Below, piece after piece: positions 51,285-59,321 of a DNA stretch of 64,000 nt (position 1 is the first letter of the stretch; each line of letters starts with the position of its first letter). A program made the position numbers and the translations under genes. The notes under the pieces are model-generated. The model was not told where the DNA came from, did no database searches, and saw only the letters and a program-made list of their open reading frames with translations. This stretch comes from Halalkaliarchaeum sp. AArc-CO (lineage in GTDB: Archaea; Halobacteriota; Halobacteria; Halobacteriales; Haloferacaceae): contig NZ_CP087723.1 in assembly GCF_024972735.1 (NCBI RefSeq), positions 2,790,001-2,854,000 of the forward strand. Direction: 5' to 3'.

Positions 51285-51314
51285 TATATAAGGGAAATTG
51301 TATGTTATATAAGG
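51285..51314 (+). promoter_or_regulatory. two identical TATATAAGG boxes 21 bp apart
   Basis: TATATAAGG occurs at 51285-51293 and 51306-51314, on the same face of the helix. On the plus strand these would start transcripts near 51312 and 51333, heading antisense into the gene at 51351. No plus-strand gene follows. They might also have minus-strand roles. Confidence 0.4.
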
Positions 51315-51350
51315 TACTGGAGACCCGTCGAGTTGCCCGATGTCCGCCCC

Positions 51351-51596
51351 TCAGAGTGCGGCATTGCAATGAGCACACTCGACGGCGTCGGGGGCGTTCG
51401 CGGAGCCGCAGTCGTCGCAGGTCTGTCGATCGGTCGACGAGTCGGTGATCGTTCGGCCGACGAGGAGGGCGAATCCGATCACGACGAGTGCGGCACCGAC
51501 GGCCATGCCGCTGAGCTGGAGTGAAAAATACTCGAAGACGAGGGCGAGGACTACTATCGCGAACCCCGTCGCGACGAGCGTATCTCCGAGGTGCAT
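51351..51596 (-). CDS. small membrane protein with C-terminal zinc ribbon
   Basis: An 81-residue protein. Two helices (about 5-25 and 30-48) precede a zinc ribbon TCDDCGSANAPDAVECAHCN (two CxxC pairs). It is of the double-helix plus zinc-ribbon kind found in archaea, with no known function. Confidence 0.75.
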   Translation of the reverse strand: MHLGDTLVATGFAIVVLALVFEYFSLQLSGMAVGAALVVIGFALLVGRTITDSSTDRQTCDDCGSANAPDAVECAHCNAAL

Positions 51597-51659
51597 GGGT
51601 GCCGGAATGTGCCCCTCAAAAATTACTGTTTTGTTGGCTCAAACGGGTGGTGAAGTTAC

Positions 51660-51690
51660 TCCTGCGCTCTTCGTTCGCAGGGGTAATGGG
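51660..51690. repeat. degenerate third copy of the tRNA-Pro downstream hairpin unit
   Basis: CTCCTGCG...TTCGTTCGCAGGGGTAATGGG resembles the spacer of the 78-bp repeats (51841-51870). It is separated from a degenerate T-arm copy (GGGCTCGCGCGGATTGTGAACC, about 51744-51765) by the short tandem repeat. It is an older, eroded copy of the same unit. Confidence 0.5.
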
Positions 51691-51739
51691 GTGGGATAGA
51701 GGGGTGGATAGAGGGGTGGGATAGAGGGGTGGGATTGGG
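51691..51739. repeat. 13-bp tandem minisatellite
   Basis: GTGGGATAGAGGG is repeated about four times, with one copy missing a G and the last ending GTGGGATTGGG. It lies inside the eroded repeat unit, which suggests slippage within non-coding DNA. Confidence 0.8.
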
Positions 51740-51810
51740 AACTGGGCTCGCGCGGATTGTGAACCTCGCCAGCGAGCTTCCCTCGCTTCGCTCGGGACTC
51801 CTCGCTGTCT

Positions 51811-51888
51811 GGTTCAAATCCGGCTCGCAGAAACTCACCCACTGCTCACTTCGTTCGCAGGGGTGATGGGCTCGCGCGGATTTGAACC
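51811..51888. repeat. 78-bp perfect direct repeat, distal copy (tRNA-Pro 3'-end unit)
   Basis: Identical over all 78 bp to 51936..52013. It runs from an inverted T-arm half (GGTTCAAATCCGG, plus orientation) through CTGCTCACTTCGTTCGCAG to the tRNA-Pro 3' end (TGGGCTCGCGCGGATTTGAA, minus orientation). Each unit is thus an inverted repeat of the tRNA end around a spacer with a hairpin. Confidence 0.92.
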
Positions 51889-51892
51889 GGAT

Positions 51893-51930
51893 CCAGACGT
51901 GCTCGCTCCCTCCGGTCGCTGCGCGCGTCT
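51893..51930. repeat. GC-rich core shared with the tRNA-Gln locus
   Basis: CCAGACGTGCTCGCTC followed by CCTCCGGTCGCTGCGCGCG. The first 16 bases and the GTCGCTGCGCGCG-type end match 182..220. It fills the gap between the two 78-bp repeats exactly where the core lies at tRNA-Gln. Confidence 0.8.
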
Positions 51931-51935
51931 GACAG

Positions 51936-52013
51936 GGTTCAAATCCGGCTCGCAGAAACTCACCCACTGCTCACTTCGTTCGCAGGGGTGATGGGCTCGC
52001 GCGGATTTGAACC
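51936..52013. repeat. 78-bp perfect direct repeat, proximal copy overlapping the tRNA-Pro 3' end
   Basis: Second copy, offset 125 bp from the first. Bases 51992-52013 belong to tRNA-Pro itself. Complete identity over 78 bp implies recent duplication or gene conversion. Confidence 0.92.
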
Positions 52014-52064
52014 GCGGTCAACGGCACCCAAGGCCGCAAGTATACCAGGCTAACCCACGAGCCC
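51992..52064 (-). tRNA. tRNA-Pro (anticodon UGG)
   Basis: A 73-nt cloverleaf. Acceptor GGGCTCG (52064 side) pairs with CGAGCCC, with discriminator A at 51992. Anticodon stem GCGGC/GCCGT encloses loop CTTGGGT (UGG, reads CCA). The T-arm is CGCGGTTCAAATCCGCG. A GTTTTACACC element about 27 nt upstream (52092-52102) may be the TATA box. Its downstream side is the repeat array. Confidence 0.9.
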
Positions 52065-52124
52065 TCACTTATATGAAGGCCGTCCAGCGGTGTAAAACGT
52101 TTCGTTCGACCCTCCATAGACCGC

Positions 52125-54047
52125 TCACACCGTACACCCACCCGGCGGACACACTCCCCAGATCGCGGCAATCCCCAGCGTCGTCACCACCGCGAGCAAC
52201 AACTGCAACGGCCCGCCGACGCGGGCGAAGTCCGAAAACCGGTAGCCGCCGGGGCCGTATACCATCAAATTCGTCTGGTAGCCGACCGGCGTCATGAACG
52301 CCGTCGAGGCTGCGAACGTCACCGCCAGCACGAACGAAAACACGTTCGCACCGAGCGCGGCCGCGGCGTCGAACGCCACCGGGATCATCAACACGACGCT
52401 CGCGTTGTTGCTGATGAGGTTCGTCAACGCCGCGGTGACGAGATAGAATACGCCGAGCAATATGATCGGCTCGTAGCCGCCCGCGGTCGACAGCGTCACC
52501 GCCGCGAGCCACTCTGCACCGCCGGTCCGCTCCATTGCAATCCCCAGCGGAATCACGCCTGCCAGCAGGAAGATCACGTTCCAGTCGACTGCGTCGTACA
52601 CCTCTGTGGGCTTCAGACAGCCAGTGACGACCATCGCCACCATCCCCGCAAGCGCTGTCAGGAGGATCGAATAGCCCGTAAACGCCGCCCCGAAGACGAC
52701 CGCCGCGACGATTCCGACGGCGATCGGTGTCTTCTCTTCCCTGAACTGGGGGCGCTCGACGTCGCCGACGACGACGAACGCCCGGTTGCCCGCCAGGCGC
52801 CGCACCGTTTCGTCACTGGCCTGGAGCAACAGCGTGTCGCCGCCGCGAAGTGGCCGTTCGTCCATCCGGGCGTGGATGATCTCCCCGCCGCGACGGATCG
52901 CGAGCACCGACGCGTCGTACCGGTCCCTGAAACTCAGCGTTTCCAGGGTCTCACCGATGATTCCACTGTCCGGCGAGACGACGACTTCCACGAGACGCTG
53001 TTCGGTCTCGGACGTCGTCTCCGCAGTCTCCACCTGTAGCTGTGTCTCGTCGACTTCGGCGTCGGGTGCCAGCTTCAGCCCCTCGGTTTCGATGAGTTCG
53101 ATGAGGCTGTCCCGGTCGGTTCGGAGTACGAGTACGTCGTCGACCTGCACCTGTTTTCGCGCCAGCGGTTCGGTAAACGCCTCCGACCCACGAACTAACT
53201 GCACCAGATCCCCGTCGATGTCGACCTCGTCGAAACATTGTCCCACGGTCCTGCCGACGAACGGCGACTCCTCGGTGACGACTACCTCGGTGAGGTACTC
53301 GGTCATCTCGAACTCCTCGGTGAGATCCTCGCGGGGTTGGATTCGCTCGGGCACCAGCCACGGACTCAGGACGTATAAGTAGACGCTGCCGACTGCAAGC
53401 ACCAGGACGCCGAGCGCGGTGAACTCGAACATGCCGAACGGCGTCGTCTCGGCTCCCCCGAGCCGGTCGTACACGTCCGAGGCCAGGATGTTCGTCGAGG
53501 TTCCGATCAGCGTGAGCGTCCCACCCATCATCGATGCGAACGACAGCGGCATGAGGAGCTTCGAGGGCGACGTCTTCGTCCGGTTTGCGATGTTCGCCAC
53601 CATCGGGATCATCACCGCCACGACCGGCGTGTTGTTGATGAACCCGGCCGATCCACCCGAGAGTCCGATCACCGCTCCCAGTTGCCGCTTGGGGTCGTCG
53701 CCAGTCCAGTCGACGATCCGATCGCCGATCGTCCGAACGACTCCAGTCCGTCGAATCCCCTCGCTCAACACGAACATCGCCAGCACGGTAATCGTGGCCG
53801 GCGAGGCGAAGCCGGAAATACCGTCAGCGGGGCTGATCGTCGTAAACGGCTCGAGGACGACGAGCACGACGATGAGCGCCACCGCGGTGATGTCGATGGG
53901 CACTGGCTCGGTGAGAAACAACACGAGGGCAAGTCCGATCACGCCGAAGACGACGAACATCTCCGGCGTCACCGGTGGAACCTCGGCGACGAGTGGCGCC
54001 CACGCTACGGCTGCGGTCGGCAGTGACTCGCCGACAGGTATCGGCAT
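52125..54047 (-). CDS. SLC13/DASS-type anion transporter with two RCK_C domains
   Basis: A 640-residue protein. An N-terminal transport half has SGFASPATITVLAMFVLSEG and GGSAGFINNTPVVAVMIPMV, plus the LIGTSTNILASDV motif of the divalent anion:Na+ symporter family. Two TrkA-C/RCK_C domains (about 245-325 and 345-425) follow, and then the second transport half with NLISNNASVVLMIPVAF. Members carry sulfate, phosphate or dicarboxylates. The substrate is unknown. ATG 54047 is preferred to a TTG at 54107. Its 3' end lies 60 bp from tRNA-Pro. Confidence 0.9.
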   Translation of the reverse strand: MPIPVGESLPTAAVAWAPLVAEVPPVTPEMFVVFGVIGLALVLFLTEPVPIDITAVALIVVLVVLEPFTTISPADGISGFASPATITVLAMFVLSEGIRRTGVVRTIGDRIVDWTGDDPKRQLGAVIGLSGGSAGFINNTPVVAVMIPMVANIANRTKTSPSKLLMPLSFASMMGGTLTLIGTSTNILASDVYDRLGGAETTPFGMFEFTALGVLVLAVGSVYLYVLSPWLVPERIQPREDLTEEFEMTEYLTEVVVTEESPFVGRTVGQCFDEVDIDGDLVQLVRGSEAFTEPLARKQVQVDDVLVLRTDRDSLIELIETEGLKLAPDAEVDETQLQVETAETTSETEQRLVEVVVSPDSGIIGETLETLSFRDRYDASVLAIRRGGEIIHARMDERPLRGGDTLLLQASDETVRRLAGNRAFVVVGDVERPQFREEKTPIAVGIVAAVVFGAAFTGYSILLTALAGMVAMVVTGCLKPTEVYDAVDWNVIFLLAGVIPLGIAMERTGGAEWLAAVTLSTAGGYEPIILLGVFYLVTAALTNLISNNASVVLMIPVAFDAAAALGANVFSFVLAVTFAASTAFMTPVGYQTNLMVYGPGGYRFSDFARVGGPLQLLLAVVTTLGIAAIWGVCPPGGCTV

Positions 54048-54166
54048 CCGGAGCGACGCGATCGTACACCCGAGAACCACACCCACTATCTCGCCGCAGG
54101 CGAACAAAAAGATTGGAGGTCAGCGGAACGAACGATTTCGGCCCGAGGCTGGAGCTTCGCTGGCGA

Positions 54167-56206
54167 TCACAGTTCGTTTTCCGCCAGTTCCAGATCAGCA
54201 ACCAGGTCGTACGGATCCGTCCCCGTACGGATCCCATCGAGGATCCGGAACGCCTGATCGGGAGCCAGGAAGTGCCGCGTCACCGCCCGCCCCAGCGGCG
54301 TCGGGGAGAAGCCGTCGATGAATCCCCATTCGAGGAGTTTGCCGATCGCGTGTTTCGTCGGGACCTCCCCGACCATCCGGTCGTTGAGCCGCTTCGCGCG
54401 TTTGCCGGCGACGGTGACGTTCGCGAGCGTCTCCTCGACGGCCGCCCGCTCGTCGTACTGGGTGATCACGTCCTCCATCTCCCCTTTCAGGAGTTTGAAC
54501 GCAACCTCGTCTTCTGTTCCCTCCATGGAGTTGTGATACGCACAGTCGGGTTCGACCAGCAGGTACACCCTCCCCCTGTCGTGGTAGTCCGGCCGACCGG
54601 CACGACCGAGCATCTGCTCGAACTCCTGGACCGAGAGCCACTCGATGCCCATCGCCAGCGAATCGAAGACCACCTGCGAGGCGGGGAAGTCGACACCCGC
54701 CGCGAGCGCCGCGGTCGTGACCACCGCCGCGAGGTCCTGGTCGCCGAACTGGCGCTCGACTCGCTTGCGCTGTCGGTAGTCGAGCCCGGCGTGATACGGC
54801 GCCGACGAGTACTGTAATTTCCGCGAGATCTCGTGGCATCGTCGCCGGGAGTTGGTAAAGACGATCGTTTGCCCCCGGTACCCTTTCGAGGACTTGGTGT
54901 CGAACTCGCGTTTTACCAGGCGATCGGCGATCCGGACTTTCTCCCGACCGTCGGCGAAGGTGACGTGCCGCTCGATCGGTACCGGCCGTTCCTCGAACTC
55001 GATCAGCGTCGCCCGGAGCCGCCGAGCCAGTTCCTCCGGGTTCCCGACGGTCGCCGAAAGGAAGACCCACTGTGCCGGTGACTCGTTTTCCGTCTCGGCG
55101 TAGTACCGGAGCCGCGAGATGAGGCCGTCGAGCCGGTGGCCTCGCTCTGGCTCTTTCAAGGTGTGGATCTCGTCGATCACGACGGTGCCGACCTCGCCGA
55201 GGTCCTTGCCGGTCCGGAGGGCGTGGTCGACCCCCTCGTAGGTGCCAACGATCACGTCGGCGCCGGGGTCGAACCGGGTGCCGTCGTCGTTGATTCGCGA
55301 GGCGCCCACGCGGATGGTGACGTCGACGAGGTCGCCGTACCGTTCCTCGAAGTCCTCATGTTTCTGGTTCGCAAGCGCGACCAGCGGCACCAGAAACAGC
55401 AGCTTCCCGTCGCCTTTCAGCGCCCGATCGATCCCCGCCAGCTCGCCCACGAGCGTCTTCCCGGTCGCGGTCGCGCTGACGACCAGCTGGTCGCGCCCCT
55501 CGAGGAGGCCGTTTCGAACCGACAGCGACTGGACGGGAAGCAGCGTCTCGAATCGCTCTTCGGTGCGCGCCTTCAGCTCCGGATGGACGTCGAGATCGGC
55601 GGTCCGGACGGGGTCGACGTCGTCGACTGTCGCTGACACCTCGTCGAACTTGGTGAGATCGGGATCCAGTCCGCCCTGGACGAGGTTCGTGATGCGCTGG
55701 AGGTCGCGCGTCTCGAGTAACAACTCTTCGAGCCGATCCTTCGCAGCCGCTGTAAACTCACCCTTATAAGCGAGCTCGCGCTCCAGCTGTTCGCGGGCGC
55801 AGTCCGGACAGATCTCCTCGTGTTCGGTCGTGATCGCGGTGTCGGACGTGATCGGCCGGTAACGGCCGTCGTTTGCACACCGGCGGCAGGTCCGGACGAC
55901 CTGCGCTTCGAGCTGATATCCCGAAAGGAGGTCCTGTAGCTCCGTTCGTCCCGATATCGAGGTCTGTTCGGAGATGCGGATCCGCTCTGCCCGGCGAGCG
56001 AGTTCGACGAACTCCTCGGGCGACCGGGGTTCACGCTGCTCGCCGCGGACGATCAGAAACTTCCCGGGCCGGGGCCCCGCCGACGTCTCCTTCGTCTCCA
56101 ACACGCCACGGAAGCGTCGCTTCCCGTCGCGCCGGACGACGACGGTGTACTCGTCGCCCGACTCGTGCAAGAACAGCGTTTCGACGTCGAGGGCCTGCTT
56201 CGACAC
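54167..56206 (-). CDS. DEAD/DEAH-box helicase of the DUF5814 group
   Basis: A 679-residue superfamily 2 helicase. The N-terminal part (1-200) has a four-cysteine zinc site (Cys107, Cys110, Cys133, Cys136) and a coiled coil. The helicase core follows: Walker A SATATGKT (about 244-251), DEIH (345-348), FLSATVGN and, in the second RecA domain, MLGRAGRPDYHDRGR. It resembles Hel308/Ski2-like enzymes in the core, but with the haloarchaeal N-terminus. It may act in DNA repair or RNA processing. Alone in its transcript. Confidence 0.87.
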   Translation of the reverse strand: MSKQALDVETLFLHESGDEYTVVVRRDGKRRFRGVLETKETSAGPRPGKFLIVRGEQREPRSPEEFVELARRAERIRISEQTSISGRTELQDLLSGYQLEAQVVRTCRRCANDGRYRPITSDTAITTEHEEICPDCAREQLERELAYKGEFTAAAKDRLEELLLETRDLQRITNLVQGGLDPDLTKFDEVSATVDDVDPVRTADLDVHPELKARTEERFETLLPVQSLSVRNGLLEGRDQLVVSATATGKTLVGELAGIDRALKGDGKLLFLVPLVALANQKHEDFEERYGDLVDVTIRVGASRINDDGTRFDPGADVIVGTYEGVDHALRTGKDLGEVGTVVIDEIHTLKEPERGHRLDGLISRLRYYAETENESPAQWVFLSATVGNPEELARRLRATLIEFEERPVPIERHVTFADGREKVRIADRLVKREFDTKSSKGYRGQTIVFTNSRRRCHEISRKLQYSSAPYHAGLDYRQRKRVERQFGDQDLAAVVTTAALAAGVDFPASQVVFDSLAMGIEWLSVQEFEQMLGRAGRPDYHDRGRVYLLVEPDCAYHNSMEGTEDEVAFKLLKGEMEDVITQYDERAAVEETLANVTVAGKRAKRLNDRMVGEVPTKHAIGKLLEWGFIDGFSPTPLGRAVTRHFLAPDQAFRILDGIRTGTDPYDLVADLELAENEL

Positions 56207-56365
56207 GGTTTGGCGACTGTATGCGAGTCGGATACTTCAGCGATTCGTTGCAGAACGGTCGGATCGGGGACAACGACGCCGAGAACCACCAGTGGCCGGG
56301 GTCAGTTATCGGCGTTCGGAGGGAGAATCGGTTCGCTGCGGGGATCGGGCGAACGACCGGAAGCC

Positions 56366-56530
56366 TCACTCGGCGCGGTCGACGTCGATCTGCTCTCGGA
56401 GGGCGGAGAGCTCGTCGGACTCGGCGAGCTCCTCCAGGCGCTCCTGGAAATGTTCCTCACAGAGGCCGACGCGGATGCTGTCCTTCTCCGCGGCGTATGC
56501 GGCCTCCCGGTCGCAGTAGTGGCAACGCAT
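56366..56530 (-). CDS. 54-residue haloarchaeal zinc-finger mini-protein
   Basis: ATG 56530 to TGA 56368..56366 encodes MRCHYCDREAAYAAEKDS, then VGLCEEHFQERLEELAESDE and an acidic tail. The Cys3, Cys6, Cys24, His27 set can bind one zinc in a CxxC...CxxH finger. The rest is a helix. The family is common in haloarchaea by pattern, but its function is unknown. It lies 47 bp before the PHP gene on the same strand. Confidence 0.82.
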   Translation of the reverse strand: MRCHYCDREAAYAAEKDSIRVGLCEEHFQERLEELAESDELSALREQIDVDRAE

Positions 56531-56577
56531 ACCTGGGGTTACGTGCGTTCGGATTTAAGCGTTGGCAAGATGATCCG

Positions 56578-57459
56578 TCAGTTGTCTTTGAGCAACTGCT
56601 CTCGAACCGGGGCGAACGCCGCCGTGTCGAGCCCCGCCGTCCCAAGCTCCGTTCCGTGGGCGTCGCTGCCGCCCGTCGCGAGTAAATCGTGTCGACATCG
56701 GGCGTCTTCGACTGCGGCGGCGCCCTCCCGGTCGGGATCGACGCCGTCGCCGTACGGGTAGTACACCTCGACGGCGTCGAGCCCCCCGGCGAGTTCCAGT
56801 GCAGCCTCCGGATCCCCATATCGGAGCGGGTGCGCCAGCCCGACGAGCCGGCCCGCCTCCCGCAGGAGTTCGACCCCGCGCTCGAAGGAGGGGACGTTCC
56901 TGGCGACGAAACACGGCCCGCCGTCGCCGATCAGTTCGTCGAACGCCCCTTCGTAATCCAGCGGCGCGTCGCTTTCGGCGATCGCTCGCGCGACGTGTGG
57001 CCGACCGACACCTCGTTCGATCGGGACGTCGAGTTCGACGCCCAGCTTCGACTCGACGAGCCGGACGATCTCTCGAGCGCGCTCGATTCGGTCCTCCTGG
57101 ATCCGGTCCAGTTCCGATCGAAGCTCCGCCGTCGGTTCGATCGCGTACCCGAGCAGGTCGACGCGGAACGGTTCCTTCGATCGAGCAGTCCCGGCCGCGT
57201 TCTCTGCTAGCCGATCGGGCTCTCCCTCGACCCGGAGTTCGATACCCCGGACGATCCGGACGCCCTCCCGCCGGACGATCGGCGACGACAGCTCGGGATG
57301 GAGCCGATCGTGATCCGTGATCCCCACCCACGAGAGCCCGGCGTCCCGTGCCGCCGCCGGAACCGCCCCCAGCTCCAGTTCGCCGTCCGAAACGGTCGTG
57401 TGGACGTGGAGATCGGCCACCAGCCCGCTGTCGACAGTTCTGGATCCCTGAGTACCCAT
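56578..57459 (-). CDS. PHP-domain phosphoesterase
   Basis: A 293-residue protein of the PHP family. The metal motifs are ADLHVHTTVSDGELEL near 16-31, GITDHDRLHPE, GLAHPLRYGD and GGSDAHGTELG near 263. It likely hydrolyses phosphoesters such as nucleotides or 3',5'-bisphosphates (the RNase AM/YciV group is a close model). ATG 57459 is the family start; upstream frame is not protein-like. Confidence 0.9.
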   Translation of the reverse strand: MGTQGSRTVDSGLVADLHVHTTVSDGELELGAVPAAARDAGLSWVGITDHDRLHPELSSPIVRREGVRIVRGIELRVEGEPDRLAENAAGTARSKEPFRVDLLGYAIEPTAELRSELDRIQEDRIERAREIVRLVESKLGVELDVPIERGVGRPHVARAIAESDAPLDYEGAFDELIGDGGPCFVARNVPSFERGVELLREAGRLVGLAHPLRYGDPEAALELAGGLDAVEVYYPYGDGVDPDREGAAAVEDARCRHDLLATGGSDAHGTELGTAGLDTAAFAPVREQLLKDN

Positions 57460-57651
57460 CTGGAACGGCGTTGTGCGCTTGGCGGCATGAATCCTCCGTG
57501 TTTCCGGCCGGCGTCTTCTCTGCCGGTCGCTATTCTTCCGATGTCTCTTCGATCGACCGCCTACCAATCGACGGACGTGGCACTCCTGCACACATTATCA
57601 TCCTTAAGGACGTCGTAACAGTTCAGCCAAACTAAGGTTCTACATGGCAAA

Positions 57652-57662
57652 TAATTATATTA
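57652..57662 (+). promoter_or_regulatory. TATA box of the gene at 57684
   Basis: AATTATATTAG lies about 27 nt before ATG 57684 in an AT-rich patch (57643-57664). It predicts a leaderless transcript. Confidence 0.6.
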
Positions 57663-57683
57663 GTCCGGCAGTCACCATCGCCC

Positions 57684-57968
57684 ATGCGACTGAATGGCAC
57701 CGGCGACAAGCTGGACACTCACGAGTATCCCGCAACGCGCGAGGAGATCATCGAGGCGTATGGCGATCGTAGCATTGAACTGCCAAACGGGACGGAGACG
57801 CTTGGGTCGGTGCTCGAACGGATCGGGGACGAGACCTACGAGGACGCTGCGGACGCCCGGACGGCGGTGTTCACCGGCGTCGGCTACGAGGCTGTCGGCC
57901 GGCGGTTCTACAGCGACCGCGATCCGACCGCCCTGGGCGAGGACGGTCCCGAACCCGTCTCCTTTTGA
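57684..57968 (+). CDS. DUF5789-like small haloarchaeal protein
   Basis: A 94-residue protein, MRLNGTGDKLDTHEYPATRE start, then IELPNGTETLGSVLERIGDETYED and a compact C-terminus GVGYEAVGRRFYSDRD. I recognise the DUF5789/DUF2795-related pattern with moderate confidence. Its function is unknown. Strong promoter upstream. Confidence 0.8.
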   Translation: MRLNGTGDKLDTHEYPATREEIIEAYGDRSIELPNGTETLGSVLERIGDETYEDAADARTAVFTGVGYEAVGRRFYSDRDPTALGEDGPEPVSF

Positions 57969-58020
57969 GCGATCGTTCGGGTCTCTGATCCGGAACCGCA
58001 GTCGGACCTCGATTTCCCAC

Positions 58021-58030
58021 TAGATATATC
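58021..58030 (+). promoter_or_regulatory. TATA box of the DUF2157 gene
   Basis: TAGATATATC lies about 28 nt before GTG 58055, and supports that non-ATG start. Confidence 0.55.
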
Positions 58031-58054
58031 TTCACGCCGACTGACACTCTACCC

Positions 58055-59248
58055 GTGGACCCCGACGACCTCCGCGGAGAAGTCGTCGACTGGGTCGAGG
58101 AGGGGCTGATCTCGCCCGACCAGGCCCGCCGGATCCTCGACCGGTACGACGTCGACCCGCCCGAACCCCTCCAGGAACCGTCGGGAGCCGAGCGCTCCCG
58201 AACCGTCACCGCGATCGCCCTCATGGGTGGCCTGCTCGTCGCCGCCGGGATCGGCCTGTACGTCGCCACCGCCTGGGAGAACATCCCGCGACTGCTCCGT
58301 GCGGGGATCCTGCTCGTGGTTCCCGCCGTCGGCTTCCTCGGCTCGCTCCGACTCGTCGCCCGACAACGTCCGCGGGTCGGACACGGCATCTGGTTTGCGA
58401 GTGCCGCGTTCGTCGGCGCGACGGTGTTCTTGCTGTCGGACCTGTACACACTCGACGTCGAGTCGGCGTGGCTGTTCCTCGTCTGGGCGGGTGTAGCGAT
58501 CGCCGCCGGCCACGCGTATCCCTCGCGACCGACGACGGCGCTGGGGCTGCTTCTCTCGGGCGCGCTCGTCGTCGACGTGGCCGACGGACTCGGCGTGGAT
58601 CCGGTGTTCCCGGTCGGCGCGCTCGGGGTGTTTCTCTTCGTCGTCGGCGCGAATCGACTCGACGCATTTGCACTCGAGGCTGGGACTGCGGATTCGGGCG
58701 TGGACGCGATCTATCGACTCGTCGGCTTCGGCTTTGCGGTCCTCGGAGTGCTCGCTATCGCTGCCTCCTCGAGCGTGGGGTCGTTTCCGGACCCGGGAGG
58801 GACGCTCATGGCGCTGTTGTTCGCCGTCGCCGCCGTCGCGACGGTCGGCGTCGGATGGAGGCTGTACGGGGCCGGCATTTCCCCGTCGTCGTCGCGCGGG
58901 ACGGCCGCACTCTGGGCCGCCGGCGTCCTCCTCGTTCTGGGATTTGGGACCGTGTTCGTCCAGTACGCCACGGGACTTCCGGAGCTCGTGGGCGTGTTCG
59001 GGACGCACGCGCTCTCGCTTGCCGTGCTGGTCGGGGGCGTCGTCGTCGGCTATCGGACCGACGCTCGGGGAATCGTGAACGTCGTCGCGCTGGCGTTTCT
59101 CCTCCAGCTTTTGTTTTTCCTGGAGGCGACGATCGCTGGGGTACTCCCCCAGTCGCTGGCGCTGGTGATCGCCGGGATCGTCCTGCTTTCGGCTGCGTTC
59201 GGGCTCGAACGCGGTCGCCGGCGGCTGTTCGCCCGGATGAACAGGTAA
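58055..59248 (+). CDS. DUF2157 integral membrane protein
   Basis: A 397-residue protein. The N-terminal cytoplasmic helix pair (DLRGEVVDWVEEGLISPDQARRILDRY in shape, 5-31) is the DUF2157 mark, followed by about 11 transmembrane helices. YVATAWENIPRLLRAGILLV is typical of the family. The function is unknown. The start is GTG 58055, with a TATA box 28 nt before it. Confidence 0.82.
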   Translation: MDPDDLRGEVVDWVEEGLISPDQARRILDRYDVDPPEPLQEPSGAERSRTVTAIALMGGLLVAAGIGLYVATAWENIPRLLRAGILLVVPAVGFLGSLRLVARQRPRVGHGIWFASAAFVGATVFLLSDLYTLDVESAWLFLVWAGVAIAAGHAYPSRPTTALGLLLSGALVVDVADGLGVDPVFPVGALGVFLFVVGANRLDAFALEAGTADSGVDAIYRLVGFGFAVLGVLAIAASSSVGSFPDPGGTLMALLFAVAAVATVGVGWRLYGAGISPSSSRGTAALWAAGVLLVLGFGTVFVQYATGLPELVGVFGTHALSLAVLVGGVVVGYRTDARGIVNVVALAFLLQLLFFLEATIAGVLPQSLALVIAGIVLLSAAFGLERGRRRLFARMNR

Positions 59249-59321
59249 TCGTCTGCAGGATCGACGCTCGCGACGAGGCGCAACCGGTTTTACTTTAGTC
59301 TTTGCGCGGCAGCTATCGACA

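Noticed and set aside
51811-52013. CRISPR array at the tRNA-Pro repeats
   Set aside because: Only two full repeats of 78 bp, containing tRNA sequence, and no cas genes.
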